From contig DEPC01000161.1 of assembly GCA_002358555.1 (NCBI GenBank), positions 1 to 11,695 on the forward strand: a stretch of 11,695 nt of DNA, given 5' to 3'. The notes beneath the pieces were generated by a model. That model did no database searches and was not told the DNA's origin. It was given only the letters and a program-made list of their open reading frames with translations. Of the stretch, positions 1 through 6,989 are shown piece by piece. A program made the translations under genes and the position numbers. Position 1 is the stretch's first letter. The number at the start of each line of letters is the position of its first letter. The DNA comes from Hungatella sp. UBA3402. Its GTDB lineage: Bacteria > Bacillota > Clostridia > Lachnospirales > Lachnospiraceae.

Positions 1-41
1 TCGATTAATAATTTCCATAATCGATTATAAGAAACTGCCAT
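1..41 (-). CDS. Partial XRE-type HTH regulator (N-terminus only)
   Basis: Only the first 13 codons are present, reading MAVSYNRLWKLLI, and the gene runs off the left edge. The ATG at 41-39 has a perfect GGAGG (51-47) five bases upstream and a near-consensus promoter at 141-169, so the start is well supported. The opening resembles small Cro/C1-type helix-turn-helix regulators common in Clostridia and their mobile elements, many of which begin M-x-V-S-Y-x-x-L-W-K-L-L-I. The helix-turn-helix itself lies outside the window, so the family call rests on N-terminal resemblance only. It is separated from the operon to its right by a terminator and is expressed independently. Confidence 0.6.
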   Translation of the reverse strand, partial: MAVSYNRLWKLLI

Positions 42-46
42 AATAT

Positions 47-51
47 CCTCC
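47..51 (-). promoter_or_regulatory. Shine-Dalgarno site of the edge regulator
   Basis: GGAGG read on the minus strand, five bases before the ATG at 41. It is what shows that a real gene begins here despite only 13 codons being visible. Confidence 0.75.
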
Positions 52-140
52 AACTAATCATTATTTTATAATCAATTTCTATGAATAAAGGAAGAAACCA
101 CTTCATATCTGCATTTTCACAGTTCTTTTATAGTAAGCAT

Positions 141-169
141 ATTATAACATTAATATCACTAATTATCAA
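141..169 (-). promoter_or_regulatory. Sigma-A-type promoter of the edge regulator
   Basis: On the minus strand TTGATA (169-164), a 17-base spacer and a perfect TATAAT (146-141) form a near-consensus housekeeping promoter. The transcription start should fall near 134, giving a leader of about 90 bases before the ATG at 41. Two similar AT-rich words, ATTAATATC (149-157) and ATTAAATATC (169-178), sit about 20 bases apart, one inside the spacer and one overlapping the upstream end of the -35. They could be operator half-sites for autoregulation, which is inference. Confidence 0.75.
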
Positions 170-215
170 TTAAATATCATATTTTAGGGATTTTTATATT
201 TTCCCTCTTCTCCCA

Positions 216-270
216 AAATAAAAAACAGTATTTGTCATACCAACTTCTCATTCTAATGACAAATACTGTT
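216..270 (-). terminator. Rho-independent terminator ending the ytfJ-side operon
   Basis: Perfect 15-base inverted repeat: arms 224-238 and 256-270, with a 17-base loop. On the minus strand the stem is followed by TTTTTTATTTT (stem end into 223-214). It lies just beyond the stop of the small ORF at 280-474 and before the regulator promoter, so it closes the long minus-strand operon. On the plus strand it is followed only by a mixed T-rich stretch, so it may be partly bidirectional. Confidence 0.85.
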
Positions 271-279
271 CTTTCATTT

Positions 280-474
280 TCATGCATCTTCTAACATCGG
301 CAAAACAAATGGTATCCCACTACCATCAATCCTATAATAATTATCAATAATGCCAGCGTTGTAGGAATCAGTACCTTTATAGCCATTCCTACACCGACAC
401 AAAAAAGAATCAAGCCACATAATCGCTTCATAAAATTCTACCATCCAATCTGTGAATTTTTCGTAGTAGGGCAT
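280..474 (-). CDS. Small hypothetical protein, 64 residues
   Basis: Not recognised. The 64-residue product has an aromatic, acidic N-terminal half (MPYYEKFTDWMVEFYEAIMW), a Cys-x-Cys pair (LCRCRNGYKG) and a Gly/Asn/Tyr-rich C-terminal half ending at GIPFVLPMLEDA. There is no clear membrane segment. An AGGAG directly abuts the ATG with no spacer, and a stop lies two codons upstream, so the start is weakly supported. The ORF ends just before the terminator at 216-270 and follows ytfJ by about 92 bases of hairpin-rich DNA. It could be a real last operon gene, a fragment of a larger lost gene, or a chance ORF. Its codon use is unremarkable. Confidence 0.35.
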   Translation of the reverse strand: MPYYEKFTDWMVEFYEAIMWLDSFLCRCRNGYKGTDSYNAGIIDNYYRIDGSGIPFVLPMLEDA

Positions 475-485
475 CTCCTAATCCA

Positions 486-533
486 TATCCTTTCAGGATA
501 GGCGGACTTCGTCCGATAAGGTATAGTTTATCC
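486..533. repeat. Cluster of short inverted repeats with alternative pairings
   Basis: Three stems follow one another: TATCC (486-490) with GGATA (496-500); CGGAC (503-507) with GTCCG (511-515) around a three-base loop; GATAA (515-519) with TTATC (527-531). The GGATA at 496-500 can instead pair with a second TATCC at 529-533, enclosing the central hairpin and excluding the first stem. ATAGG (498-502) and CCTAT (532-536) reinforce that alternative. No T-tract follows on either strand, so it does not look like a simple terminator. It fills the gap between ytfJ and the small downstream ORF. Confidence 0.6.
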
Positions 534-566
534 TATGCAATATGGCCTGTCTTTATGTCAGTTGTC

Positions 567-995
567 TTAATCTTCCTTTTCTGCTTCTGCCATCTCATGG
601 GCAACTTTCACTGCATCTGAGGAAAATTCTTCTCCTATATTTACTTTTCCGCCGGTAAACCGATTTACAAGGTCTGGCACCATATCAAGCATTTTGTTGA
701 CTGTATTTTGATTTTTGATATTGACTAACCTGGTACTTCCATTCTGAATCACTAGAATAGCACTGGGACTCATCTTGGCACTCATACCTCCTGCCCCTTT
801 ATTCTTAGCATTTTCTGCAAATGTCCCTGCTGCCATTCCACAGGTTACATCCATCAGCGGAAGAATAATCGCATCATCCACACGGACTGCATCTCCTACC
901 ACTGTCTTTGTCGCTACCAGATGGTCCATTCCATGAAACAGAGCCTCCACTGCCGATGAAAACTGGTTGTTATCCCCTGTTTTATTCTCTGCCAT
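567..995 (-). CDS. ytfJ: GerW/YtfJ-family sporulation protein
   Basis: Soluble 142-residue protein of the spore YtfJ (GerW) family. In Bacillus subtilis GerW is made in the forespore and is needed for normal germination with some nutrients; its biochemical role is unclear. Family features seen are an amphipathic N-terminal helix (about 10-27), TVVGDAV near 31-37, the glycine/alanine-rich core TCGMAAGTFAEN (51-62) and GAGG-x-SAKMSPSAILVI (67-83), then a C-terminal helical region. An ATG five codons further upstream lies inside the preceding gene and has no ribosome site. The ATG at 995 has GGAGG eight bases upstream and begins one base after the DUF2953 stop, so I chose it. Pairing with a DUF2953 gene matches ytfI-ytfJ in B. 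subtilis, which supports the assignment and implies translational coupling. Confidence 0.93.
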   Translation of the reverse strand: MAENKTGDNNQFSSAVEALFHGMDHLVATKTVVGDAVRVDDAIILPLMDVTCGMAAGTFAENAKNKGAGGMSAKMSPSAILVIQNGSTRLVNIKNQNTVNKMLDMVPDLVNRFTGGKVNIGEEFSSDAVKVAHEMAEAEKED

Positions 996-996
996 C

Positions 997-2058
997 TTAT
1001 CTTCCTCCATTCTTGAGCCAGCGTTTCACCAGCACTCTGAAATTTTTATTTAATAATATTCGGAAGCCATGTGCTGCTATCGTACCTGCTCTCACTCGCC
1101 CCTTCAGACTTCCTTCTGCTTCCAATAACTTCCTGTCAAATACTGGAACAATCTCTATCGCATCTCCATACCAGACATATACAAGACTGAATGCTTCCAG
1201 CACTTTTCCTGTGGTTGCAGGGTCATCAAATCCAAATAGTACCTTTCCTTTCGCTTTTCTTGGAAGTATATGAATCATCATTGCTTTTATCTGTCGGATA
1301 ATCAGCTTGATTGTTTTCTGATTCTTCTCATCGTTCCAAAATGCGGTTGCCATTCCTTTATATTCTTGCAGTCGATTCCACGTTTCTTTCCACGAATTTG
1401 CTGTCTGATTCCAACGCTCCCAAATTGGTATTTTTTTCTCTGAAGAAGGATTCTGAGATTTAGATTTTCTTTTTTTCTTTTTCTTCTTAGATTTCTTTTT
1501 ATCCTTAGTTTGTCTACTTCCTCCCCCAACTTCCTGAATAACCATATCCTGGTCTTGAGATAGTATTTTTTTCTCTAAATTTTGTTCAATAGAATCATAT
1601 TCATAATCAGAAAATTCTTCATCTATATCTGTCTGCCCGTCAGATACTCTGTCTTCTGACTGTTTGGTTTTCCATTCTGACCCTAGTTCCGGCATCTCGC
1701 TGTCAATGATTGGCTCATATAGTTCCTCTGCTGCCTCGGTCATATCCCTTTTGACTTCTTTTAAGCCATCTTTCAGTTCCTCTTGTGCTTTCTCTTTCCT
1801 CATTTTCTTTTGAAACAGTCGCTTCCCCAGCACCCGTACTGCAATATCGAAATTCTCCTCATATGTAACTCCTATGGATACTACATACAAAAGCCAAGTG
1901 ACTTTGGCTTGTCCTTTCCATTTGCCATAGAAGGAACCTGACAGAGAATATCTGACTGGTACAAAAAGTATCAGTAAAAGGGCTAAAAGCAACAGTCCCA
2001 AAAGCACTAGAATCACAATCCCTATGATTTTCAATATCAGTAATAGAATTGGAAACAT
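997..2058 (-). CDS. DUF2953 membrane-anchored protein (YtfI-like)
   Basis: 353-residue protein with one very hydrophobic N-terminal segment (about 3-33), then a charged domain. The end (about 272-345) carries the features I associate with DUF2953: GFDDPATTGKVLEAF, a WYG-containing stretch and a hydrophilic RVRAGTIAAHG segment. An acidic linker (about 109-160) is followed by a Lys-rich stretch (about 185-201, up to six lysines in a row), which makes it longer than the 200-250 residues I recall for Bacillus YtfI. No function is established for the family, but its place directly before gerW suggests a sporulation role at a membrane (inference). It starts four bases after the 107-residue gene, with only a weak GGTGTGAG ribosome site, and ends one base before ytfJ. 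The Lys-rich stretch is encoded by long A runs, including seven in a row. Confidence 0.85.
   Translation of the reverse strand: MFPILLLILKIIGIVILVLLGLLLLALLLILFVPVRYSLSGSFYGKWKGQAKVTWLLYVVSIGVTYEENFDIAVRVLGKRLFQKKMRKEKAQEELKDGLKEVKRDMTEAAEELYEPIIDSEMPELGSEWKTKQSEDRVSDGQTDIDEEFSDYEYDSIEQNLEKKILSQDQDMVIQEVGGGSRQTKDKKKSKKKKKKRKSKSQNPSSEKKIPIWERWNQTANSWKETWNRLQEYKGMATAFWNDEKNQKTIKLIIRQIKAMMIHILPRKAKGKVLFGFDDPATTGKVLEAFSLVYVWYGDAIEIVPVFDRKLLEAEGSLKGRVRAGTIAAHGFRILLNKNFRVLVKRWLKNGGR
1004..1008 (-). promoter_or_regulatory. Shine-Dalgarno site setting the ytfJ start
   Basis: GGAGG embedded in the last codons (Gly-Gly-Arg) of the DUF2953 gene, eight bases before the ATG at 995. It favours that ATG over the in-frame ATG at 1010, which lies upstream of the site. 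Confidence 0.8.
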
Positions 2059-2062
2059 TTTC

Positions 2063-2386
2063 TCACACCCTACTACCCCTTTCTGCCAGAAACTCTTCTA
2101 GGCAGAAACCACCTGTTTTCTTATACATCTCATTTATGATGGTTCCTGAAAGTTCAAGAGCCTCCTGATATCCCTCAGCGATACCTAAAATCTTAAATTC
2201 CTGCTCTCGATATTTTCCAAGCAAAAGCATATATGCCGGATAAATATCAAGAATATTATTCCCATTTGATGCAGGTGTAATCACATAAGCCCCAGGCCAG
2301 TAAGATTTGTTCCGTATGCTCTGGATTATGGAAAAGCGATGGGTTTTTGCCTTTTTCCCTACATACAGATGTCTATACCATAACAT
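2063..2386 (-). CDS. Conserved-looking hypothetical protein, 107 residues
   Basis: I do not recognise a named family. The protein is soluble: a basic N-terminus (MLWYRHLYVGKKAKTHRFS), a central SYWPGAYVITPASNGNNILD stretch that looks like strand and loop, a hydrophobic IYPAYMLLLG, and a C-terminal mixed segment ending in MYKKTGGFCLEEFLAERG. No signal peptide or catalytic motif is evident. The ATG follows the stop of the 435-residue gene with no base between them (TAA then ATG). The nearest AGGAG is 12 bases upstream, so translation is probably coupled. It lies four bases before the DUF2953 gene. Its position in a sporulation-linked tail of the operon hints at a shared process, but that is inference. 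Confidence 0.75.
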   Translation of the reverse strand: MLWYRHLYVGKKAKTHRFSIIQSIRNKSYWPGAYVITPASNGNNILDIYPAYMLLLGKYREQEFKILGIAEGYQEALELSGTIINEMYKKTGGFCLEEFLAERGSRV

Positions 2387-3691
2387 TTATTCTATCAGCT
2401 CCTGCCCTGTCATCGGAAAATCTTCCATCTCTTCTTGGATACTCTGTAATAATTCTATACTTGCTTCCCTTTCTGCAAAGTCTGCACAGCTTTCCAAACT
2501 GGAACGAATATACTGTTCTACCTCCATGCTATCCTGGAATATCATAGGAAGACTAGACAATACCTTAGCCATAACAGCTCGAATCACGGCCTTTTGCATG
2601 CCTAAAAACATCTGGTCCAATTCTCTGCAAAATTCCTTTGCCTTCTCGTCTATCCAAGCCTTATCTGCTTCTTCAGAAACCTCAACTTTTTCTTCAAGAG
2701 ACATAAAATGGCTTCCTGACACTAATCGGTCAATTTTACCTAAAATCTCATCTTTTTCTGAACTGCCAGACATGACGATATCCATTACTTCTTCCTGGAT
2801 ACCCTCCATTCCTCTTAGAAGGTCTTCTCCCTCTTCTTCTGAAAACTGTCTATCTTCTGTCTCTAGAGCATCCAGAATCATTTCTGCCCCCTTTTGGAAA
2901 AGGTGGCTTTCAGATTCATTTATCTGTCCCTCTAAACAAGTCAGATTCAGCACATAAAGGTCATTGACCAATTCCTGTACTGCTATATAATAATCGGTCT
3001 TTTCGAGAATGAGCTGGCTGGCTTCCTGCAACGACTTCATACATGTTTCAAATTCTGCCTGACTTAGATTGCGATAATCGGCATGTTTTAGTTCCTCTAA
3101 CCACAGATACAACTCCTTTTCCTGCTCCATATGTTCTGGTAGCACTACCATGACGGAGGTCTTGAGCATATACAGAAAGTTTTCTATATTAGCTTTATTA
3201 AGCCCTCCATAGGCAGAAATTTTCTCTGTCACCATACTATAAAATTTCGGTCTGGTAAATCGGATTGGAAGTTGAGCTACAACACTGCGCAATCGCTCAT
3301 TTCGGTCTGCTCCATGCTCTGACATTGCAATCCACTCAACCAGCTTAGCTGCCTGCTCTTGTGGAGTATCCTCAGGGCTTTCTAATATGACAAACCGCCG
3401 TTCCACTCGGTTTAACACATACTCGTAAATTTGAAAGCAATCAGAAAAAGCAGTCAAAATCTCCATTTTGCCGATTATCTGGTTTCTTAATTCTTCCAGT
3501 TCTTGCACAGTATTTTCTCCATAAAGAAATGACCGCAAAATTTTTCCAAACCTCTCTCCAAAAATCAGTTCTTCTTTGAGCTTAGCATTGTCTTTCCATA
3601 TATGTTCATAATAAAGATAATAATTCAGCACCAACCTAGAAAATGAATAGCGGTATGCTGCTGTTATATGTTTCTTCCTTAATCGAGTATT
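2387..3691 (-). CDS. Uncharacterised helical protein, 435 residues (TTG start; bases 3692-3694)
   Basis: The full CDS is 2387-3694 including the TTG start at 3694-3692. I recognise no family. The product is almost entirely alpha-helical, rich in Glu, Leu and Lys, with no signal peptide or transmembrane segment. The first 45 residues are basic and aromatic (RKKHITAAYRYSFSRLVLNYY). The middle has regular heptad-like Leu/Glu spacing (about 60-110 and 185-260). An acidic stretch lies at about 285-320 (QFSEEEGEDLL), and the C-terminus is acidic. It could be a scaffold or regulatory protein; no catalytic motif is visible. TTG is chosen because GGGGGAG sits five bases upstream and no nearby ATG has one. 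It follows cinA by 37 bases without a promoter and is directly joined to the 107-residue gene. Confidence 0.75.
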   Translation of the reverse strand, partial: NTRLRKKHITAAYRYSFSRLVLNYYLYYEHIWKDNAKLKEELIFGERFGKILRSFLYGENTVQELEELRNQIIGKMEILTAFSDCFQIYEYVLNRVERRFVILESPEDTPQEQAAKLVEWIAMSEHGADRNERLRSVVAQLPIRFTRPKFYSMVTEKISAYGGLNKANIENFLYMLKTSVMVVLPEHMEQEKELYLWLEELKHADYRNLSQAEFETCMKSLQEASQLILEKTDYYIAVQELVNDLYVLNLTCLEGQINESESHLFQKGAEMILDALETEDRQFSEEEGEDLLRGMEGIQEEVMDIVMSGSSEKDEILGKIDRLVSGSHFMSLEEKVEVSEEADKAWIDEKAKEFCRELDQMFLGMQKAVIRAVMAKVLSSLPMIFQDSMEVEQYIRSSLESCADFAEREASIELLQSIQEEMEDFPMTGQELIE

Positions 3692-3699
3692 CAAATCTT

Positions 3700-3706
3700 C
3701 TCCCCC
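3700..3706 (-). promoter_or_regulatory. Shine-Dalgarno site supporting a TTG start
   Basis: GGGGGAG on the minus strand, five bases before TTG at 3694-3692. It is the main reason to accept a non-ATG start for the 435-residue protein. Confidence 0.75.
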
Positions 3707-3731
3707 AGGTAATCATTGACTGATGCCATGA

Positions 3732-4982
3732 TTATTTTCCATAAGTTTGTAAAATTGTCCGGCGAACCAAATCCAGTGCACGTACTACCGACTGCTCCCT
3801 TATTTTTTCGCGGTTTCCTTTAAACTGATATTTTTCGACCGTTACATTATCTCCCAGACAACAGGCCATATAGACCAGGCCAACAGGCTTTTCTTCGGTT
3901 CCTCCTCCTGGCCCTGCAAGTCCTGTTATAGCTACACAGATATCAGAATCTGTTGCAAATACACCGCCCACAGCCATTTCTCTGGCAGTTTCTTTGCTCA
4001 CAGCGCCATACTTCTTGATCGTATTCTTGCTTACATCTAGATGCTTTCTCTTAGCTTTATTAGAGTAGGTGATAAATCCTTCCCGAAATACGTCCGATGC
4101 TCCTGGTACATTAACAATCCTTCCTGCTACCAAGCCTCCTGTACAGGATTCTGCTGTGGCAACGGTCAGGTCATATTTTTTTAGAAGCCGTACTACAGCC
4201 ATCTCCAAAGTTTCTTCTTCTCTAATAGAATATACAGCCATTCCAAATCGTCTTTTGATTTCTTTTACTACTGGCTTTATCAGTCTCTCTGCTGTTTCCT
4301 CATTTGGAGCGCTGGCTGTCACCCGCACATGGACTTCGCCCGTCTTTGCATAGGTGGCAATTGTAGGATTGGTCTGCTTATCAATTAAATCTAAAAGCTC
4401 GTCCTCTACTTGGCTTTCCCCTTTTCCACAGATTTTTACCATTCTAGATACAATCAATTCTGGTCTTAATTTCTGCAGATATGGTTCTACCTGTCCCTGA
4501 AATAGAGGTATCATCTCATTGGGAGGACCTGGAAGCAGAACTGCCCTTTTTCCATCTTTCTCCAGAATTAGACCTGGAGCTGTACCGTTATTATTGTCTA
4601 AAACTATGGCTCCTTCTGGAACCATTGCCTGTTTCCAGTTATTATCTGGAATTTCCTTAAAAATACTATTCTTAAAATATTCCTCAATCCTTGCTCTGGT
4701 ATGTGCATCCTCTACCAAGCCATACCCCATAGCTTCTGCACAAGTTTCTTTTGTCAAGTCGTCTTCTGTAGGCCCAAGTCCCCCTGTAAGGATTACAAGG
4801 TCTGAACGGCTAAGTGCTGTCTTAACTGCATCTGCAAGCCGTTCTCTGTTATCACCTACCACTACCTGATTATACATGGATAGCCCTAAAAGTGCACATT
4901 TTTCCGCTAAAAATCTGGCATTGGTGTTCACAATATTGCCAAGCAACAGCTCTGTGCCTACGGAAATCAATTCCACTATCAT
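3732..4982 (-). CDS. cinA: CinA: competence/damage-inducible protein with PncC domain
   Basis: Two-domain cytoplasmic protein of 416 residues, the usual full length. The N-terminal molybdopterin-binding-like (MoCF, COG1058) domain shows GTELLLG (9-15) and GGLGPTEDDLTK (67-78). In CinA proteins this domain has been linked to ADP-ribose pyrophosphatase activity. The C-terminal CinA/PncC domain (about 260-412), a nicotinamide-mononucleotide deamidase in NAD recycling, shows ATAESCTGG (275-283) with the conserved serine, YSNKAK, and TGLAGPGGGTEEKPVG (353-368). Both domains look intact. The ATG at 4982 is preceded by AAGGGAG and lies three bases after the pgsA stop. The pgsA-cinA order is common in Firmicutes, where recA often follows; here an unknown gene follows instead. 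Confidence 0.97.
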   Translation of the reverse strand: MIVELISVGTELLLGNIVNTNARFLAEKCALLGLSMYNQVVVGDNRERLADAVKTALSRSDLVILTGGLGPTEDDLTKETCAEAMGYGLVEDAHTRARIEEYFKNSIFKEIPDNNWKQAMVPEGAIVLDNNNGTAPGLILEKDGKRAVLLPGPPNEMIPLFQGQVEPYLQKLRPELIVSRMVKICGKGESQVEDELLDLIDKQTNPTIATYAKTGEVHVRVTASAPNEETAERLIKPVVKEIKRRFGMAVYSIREEETLEMAVVRLLKKYDLTVATAESCTGGLVAGRIVNVPGASDVFREGFITYSNKAKRKHLDVSKNTIKKYGAVSKETAREMAVGGVFATDSDICVAITGLAGPGGGTEEKPVGLVYMACCLGDNVTVEKYQFKGNREKIREQSVVRALDLVRRTILQTYGK

Positions 4983-4985
4983 CTT

Positions 4986-5528
4986 TTACATACTCCCTTC
5001 TGTGAGAACCTTGTGATTTTTCGCAAGATAATCTACCAGCGAAATTACAGTCAATGCTACCGCAACCCAGACAAAGATATCTGTAACTCTAGACAGAACA
5101 GGATTTCTTATAATCAAAAGAATCACTGCAATCATCTGGAAGGTGGTTTTAAATTTTCCCCAATAGCTGGCAGCAATCACGACTCCATTATCGGAAGCTA
5201 CCAGACGAAATCCACTGATAATAAATTCTCGACTGATAATGACAATCACCATCCATGCAGGAAGCTGTCTCAATTCAATCAGACAAATCAGAGCTGAACA
5301 TACCAGAAGTTTATCAGCAAGGGGGTCCATGAATTTTCCGAAATTTGTCACCAGATTATATTTTCTTGCTATTTTTCCATCAAGAAGGTCTGTTAAACTG
5401 GCCACAATAAAGATTGTAGCCGCCACATAGCGCATAGTCTGGCTTTCACCATGTTCCCATAATAAAGCTACCACAAAAAATGGGATTAACAGCACTCTCA
5501 GTACAGTCAGTTTATTTGGCAGATTCAT
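4986..5528 (-). CDS. pgsA: CDP-diacylglycerol-glycerol-3-phosphate 3-phosphatidyltransferase
   Basis: Integral membrane enzyme (180 residues) that joins CDP-diacylglycerol and glycerol-3-phosphate to make phosphatidylglycerophosphate, the precursor of phosphatidylglycerol and cardiolipin. The full CDP-alcohol phosphotransferase motif D-x2-D-G-x2-A-R-x8-G-x3-D-x3-D is present: D47, D50, G51, A54, R55, G64, D68 and D72. These residues bind the metals and the CDP group. Hydrophobic segments occur at about 8-24, 33-50, 73-90, 92-108, 126-142 and 150-166. AGGAG lies nine bases before the ATG. The gene overlaps the 3' end of rimO by 17 bases and ends three bases before cinA, so the three are probably co-translated. 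A related head-group transferase is possible, but the length and the rimO-pgsA-cinA context favour PgsA. Confidence 0.96.
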   Translation of the reverse strand: MNLPNKLTVLRVLLIPFFVVALLWEHGESQTMRYVAATIFIVASLTDLLDGKIARKYNLVTNFGKFMDPLADKLLVCSALICLIELRQLPAWMVIVIISREFIISGFRLVASDNGVVIAASYWGKFKTTFQMIAVILLIIRNPVLSRVTDIFVWVAVALTVISLVDYLAKNHKVLTEGSM

Positions 5529-6849
5529 TGTATATCTCTCCTATTAAATCATATTCTAAGGCCCCAATCACCTTCACCCGAACAAAATCACCTGACATCA
5601 GCTGCTCTTGTGTATTTAAGAAGATCAGTCCATCTACATTGGGAGCATCCATATAGGTACGACCCACATAAGTATTTTCATCAGCAACCTTCCCCTCAAT
5701 CAAAATATCCAAAATCCGTCCCACCATAGCTTCGGATTGGTCAAATGCAATCTCCTGTTGCAGTTCCATAATCTCATCACGCCGGCTTTCTTTCACTTCT
5801 TCTGGCACTTGATTCTCAAATCGAGCAGCAGGAGTATCCTCCTCCTGAGAATAGGCAAATACTCCAAGACGTTCAAATTCCATCTCGTCTACAAACTCCA
5901 TTAAAATCTCATGGTCTTCCTCTGTTTCTCCTGGAAATCCTGAAATCAAGGTTGTTCTCAGAGCAATATCTGGTATCTGCTGCCTCAGGGTTTGAATCAT
6001 TTCCTTTAGCTGCTTTCTATCAGTTCGTCTTCCCATGCGCTTTAAAATTCTGTCACTGGCATGTTGAATGGGAATATCCAAATAATGGCATACCTTTTTT
6101 TCTGTCCGTATCACATCAATCAATTCCTGAGTAATCTCCTCTGGATAGCAGTATTGAAGCCGTATCCATTGGATTCCAGATACTTTGGACAGTTCTCGGA
6201 GAAGCTCGGGCAATGTCTTTTTTCCATATAAATCCACCCCATAAAGAGTCGTCTCCTGAGCCACCAGAATCAATTCCTTTACACCAGATTCCGCCAATTC
6301 CTTAGCTTCTTCAACCAGATATTCCATAGGTACACTGCGGTACTTTCCTCTCAAACTAGGAATAATGCAGTAGGTACAGTGCTTATCACATCCTTCTGCG
6401 ATTTTTAAAAATGCATAGTATCCTCCAGTGGTAATTACCCTCTTAGATTTTATTTTGGGCAAATAATTTAAGTCTTCAAAACACAGTTCTTGTTTTCCTT
6501 CCAAAACCTCTTTCAATACTCTGGAAATCTCATGATAGGCAGTGGTTCCCAAAATTCCATCTACCTCTGGTATTTCCTTTCGGATTTCTTCCTGATATCT
6601 TTGGGCCAAGCAGCCTGTGACAATCAATGCCTTGCATGGTCCTTCTTTTTTTAATTCTGCCATTTCCAGAATTGTATTGATGCTTTCCTCCTTGGCATCA
6701 TTGATGAAGCAGCAGGTGTTGATGATAATAATATCTGCTTCTGTCTCATCGTCTGTAAATGTATAGCCTTCCTGATTTAACAGACCCAACATTCTCTCTG
6801 TATCCACAAGATTTTTGTCGCAACCAAGGGAAATACAAAGTATTTTCAT
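5512..6849 (-). CDS. rimO: Ribosomal protein S12 methylthiotransferase RimO
   Basis: Radical-SAM enzyme of 445 residues that adds a methylthio group to a conserved aspartate of ribosomal protein S12. The N-terminal UPF0004 domain carries the three cysteines for one iron-sulfur cluster: C10 in SLGCDKN, C46 in INTCCF and C80 in VTGCLAQRY. The radical-SAM domain carries the second cluster in AEGCDKHCTYC (C154, C158, C161). A C-terminal TRAM domain (about 375-440) ends in VKVIGALEYDLIGEIYNE. SLGCDKNLVD and IPSLRGKYRS are typical of RimO rather than the tRNA enzyme MiaB. I chose ATG 6849 because AAAGGA lies eight bases upstream and the protein then begins MKILCISLGC; a TTG ten codons earlier has no such support. 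The gene follows a 244-base gap with a terminator-like hairpin and overlaps pgsA by 17 bases. Confidence 0.97.
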   Translation of the reverse strand: MKILCISLGCDKNLVDTERMLGLLNQEGYTFTDDETEADIIIINTCCFINDAKEESINTILEMAELKKEGPCKALIVTGCLAQRYQEEIRKEIPEVDGILGTTAYHEISRVLKEVLEGKQELCFEDLNYLPKIKSKRVITTGGYYAFLKIAEGCDKHCTYCIIPSLRGKYRSVPMEYLVEEAKELAESGVKELILVAQETTLYGVDLYGKKTLPELLRELSKVSGIQWIRLQYCYPEEITQELIDVIRTEKKVCHYLDIPIQHASDRILKRMGRRTDRKQLKEMIQTLRQQIPDIALRTTLISGFPGETEEDHEILMEFVDEMEFERLGVFAYSQEEDTPAARFENQVPEEVKESRRDEIMELQQEIAFDQSEAMVGRILDILIEGKVADENTYVGRTYMDAPNVDGLIFLNTQEQLMSGDFVRVKVIGALEYDLIGEIYNESAK

Positions 6850-6857
6850 AAATAAAA

Positions 6858-6863
6858 TCCTTT
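6858..6863 (-). promoter_or_regulatory. Shine-Dalgarno site setting the rimO start
   Basis: AAAGGA on the minus strand, eight bases before ATG 6849. It supports the shorter, conventional RimO N-terminus. Confidence 0.7.
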
Positions 6864-6913
6864 CGTTTTTAACAGGCAAAATCCACTGCTCTTAGGCGGT
6901 AGTAATACCTTTT

Positions 6914-6949
6914 GTAAGAAAAGCCATCTCCTTCCAGATGAGACGGCTT
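6914..6949 (-). terminator. Intrinsic terminator or attenuator between rpoZ and rimO
   Basis: Read on the minus strand, AAGCCGTCTC (6949-6940) and GAGATGGCTT (6930-6921) form a 10-pair stem with one G-U pair and a nine-base loop. The stem runs directly into TTCTTAC, giving TTTTCTT across the stem end. Geometry and T-rich tail fit a Rho-independent terminator. It lies 65-100 bases before rimO, so yicC-gmk-rpoZ may end here with partial read-through, or the hairpin may act as an attenuator. I see no good promoter between it and rimO. A short ORF also reads through the stem, so a coding explanation is not fully excluded. Confidence 0.6.
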
Positions 6950-6989
6950 ACTATTAATCCATAGCATCGTTGACAAATTGCTATCTTGT

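Noticed and set aside
908..1273. 121-codon plus-strand open frame opposite ytfJ and the DUF2953 gene
   Set aside because: Antisense shadow: it overlaps two genes with clear family matches, has no promoter or ribosome site, and has a Pro/Ser/Phe-rich composition.
1302..1529. 75-codon minus-strand frame inside the DUF2953 gene
   Set aside because: The Lys/Arg-rich product simply reflects another reading of the A-rich linker, and nothing suggests separate expression.
2307..2957. 216-codon plus-strand open frame opposite the 435- and 107-residue genes
   Set aside because: It is antisense to two well-supported genes, has a Ser/Ile/Leu-rich composition typical of reverse-strand shadows, and has no ribosome site.
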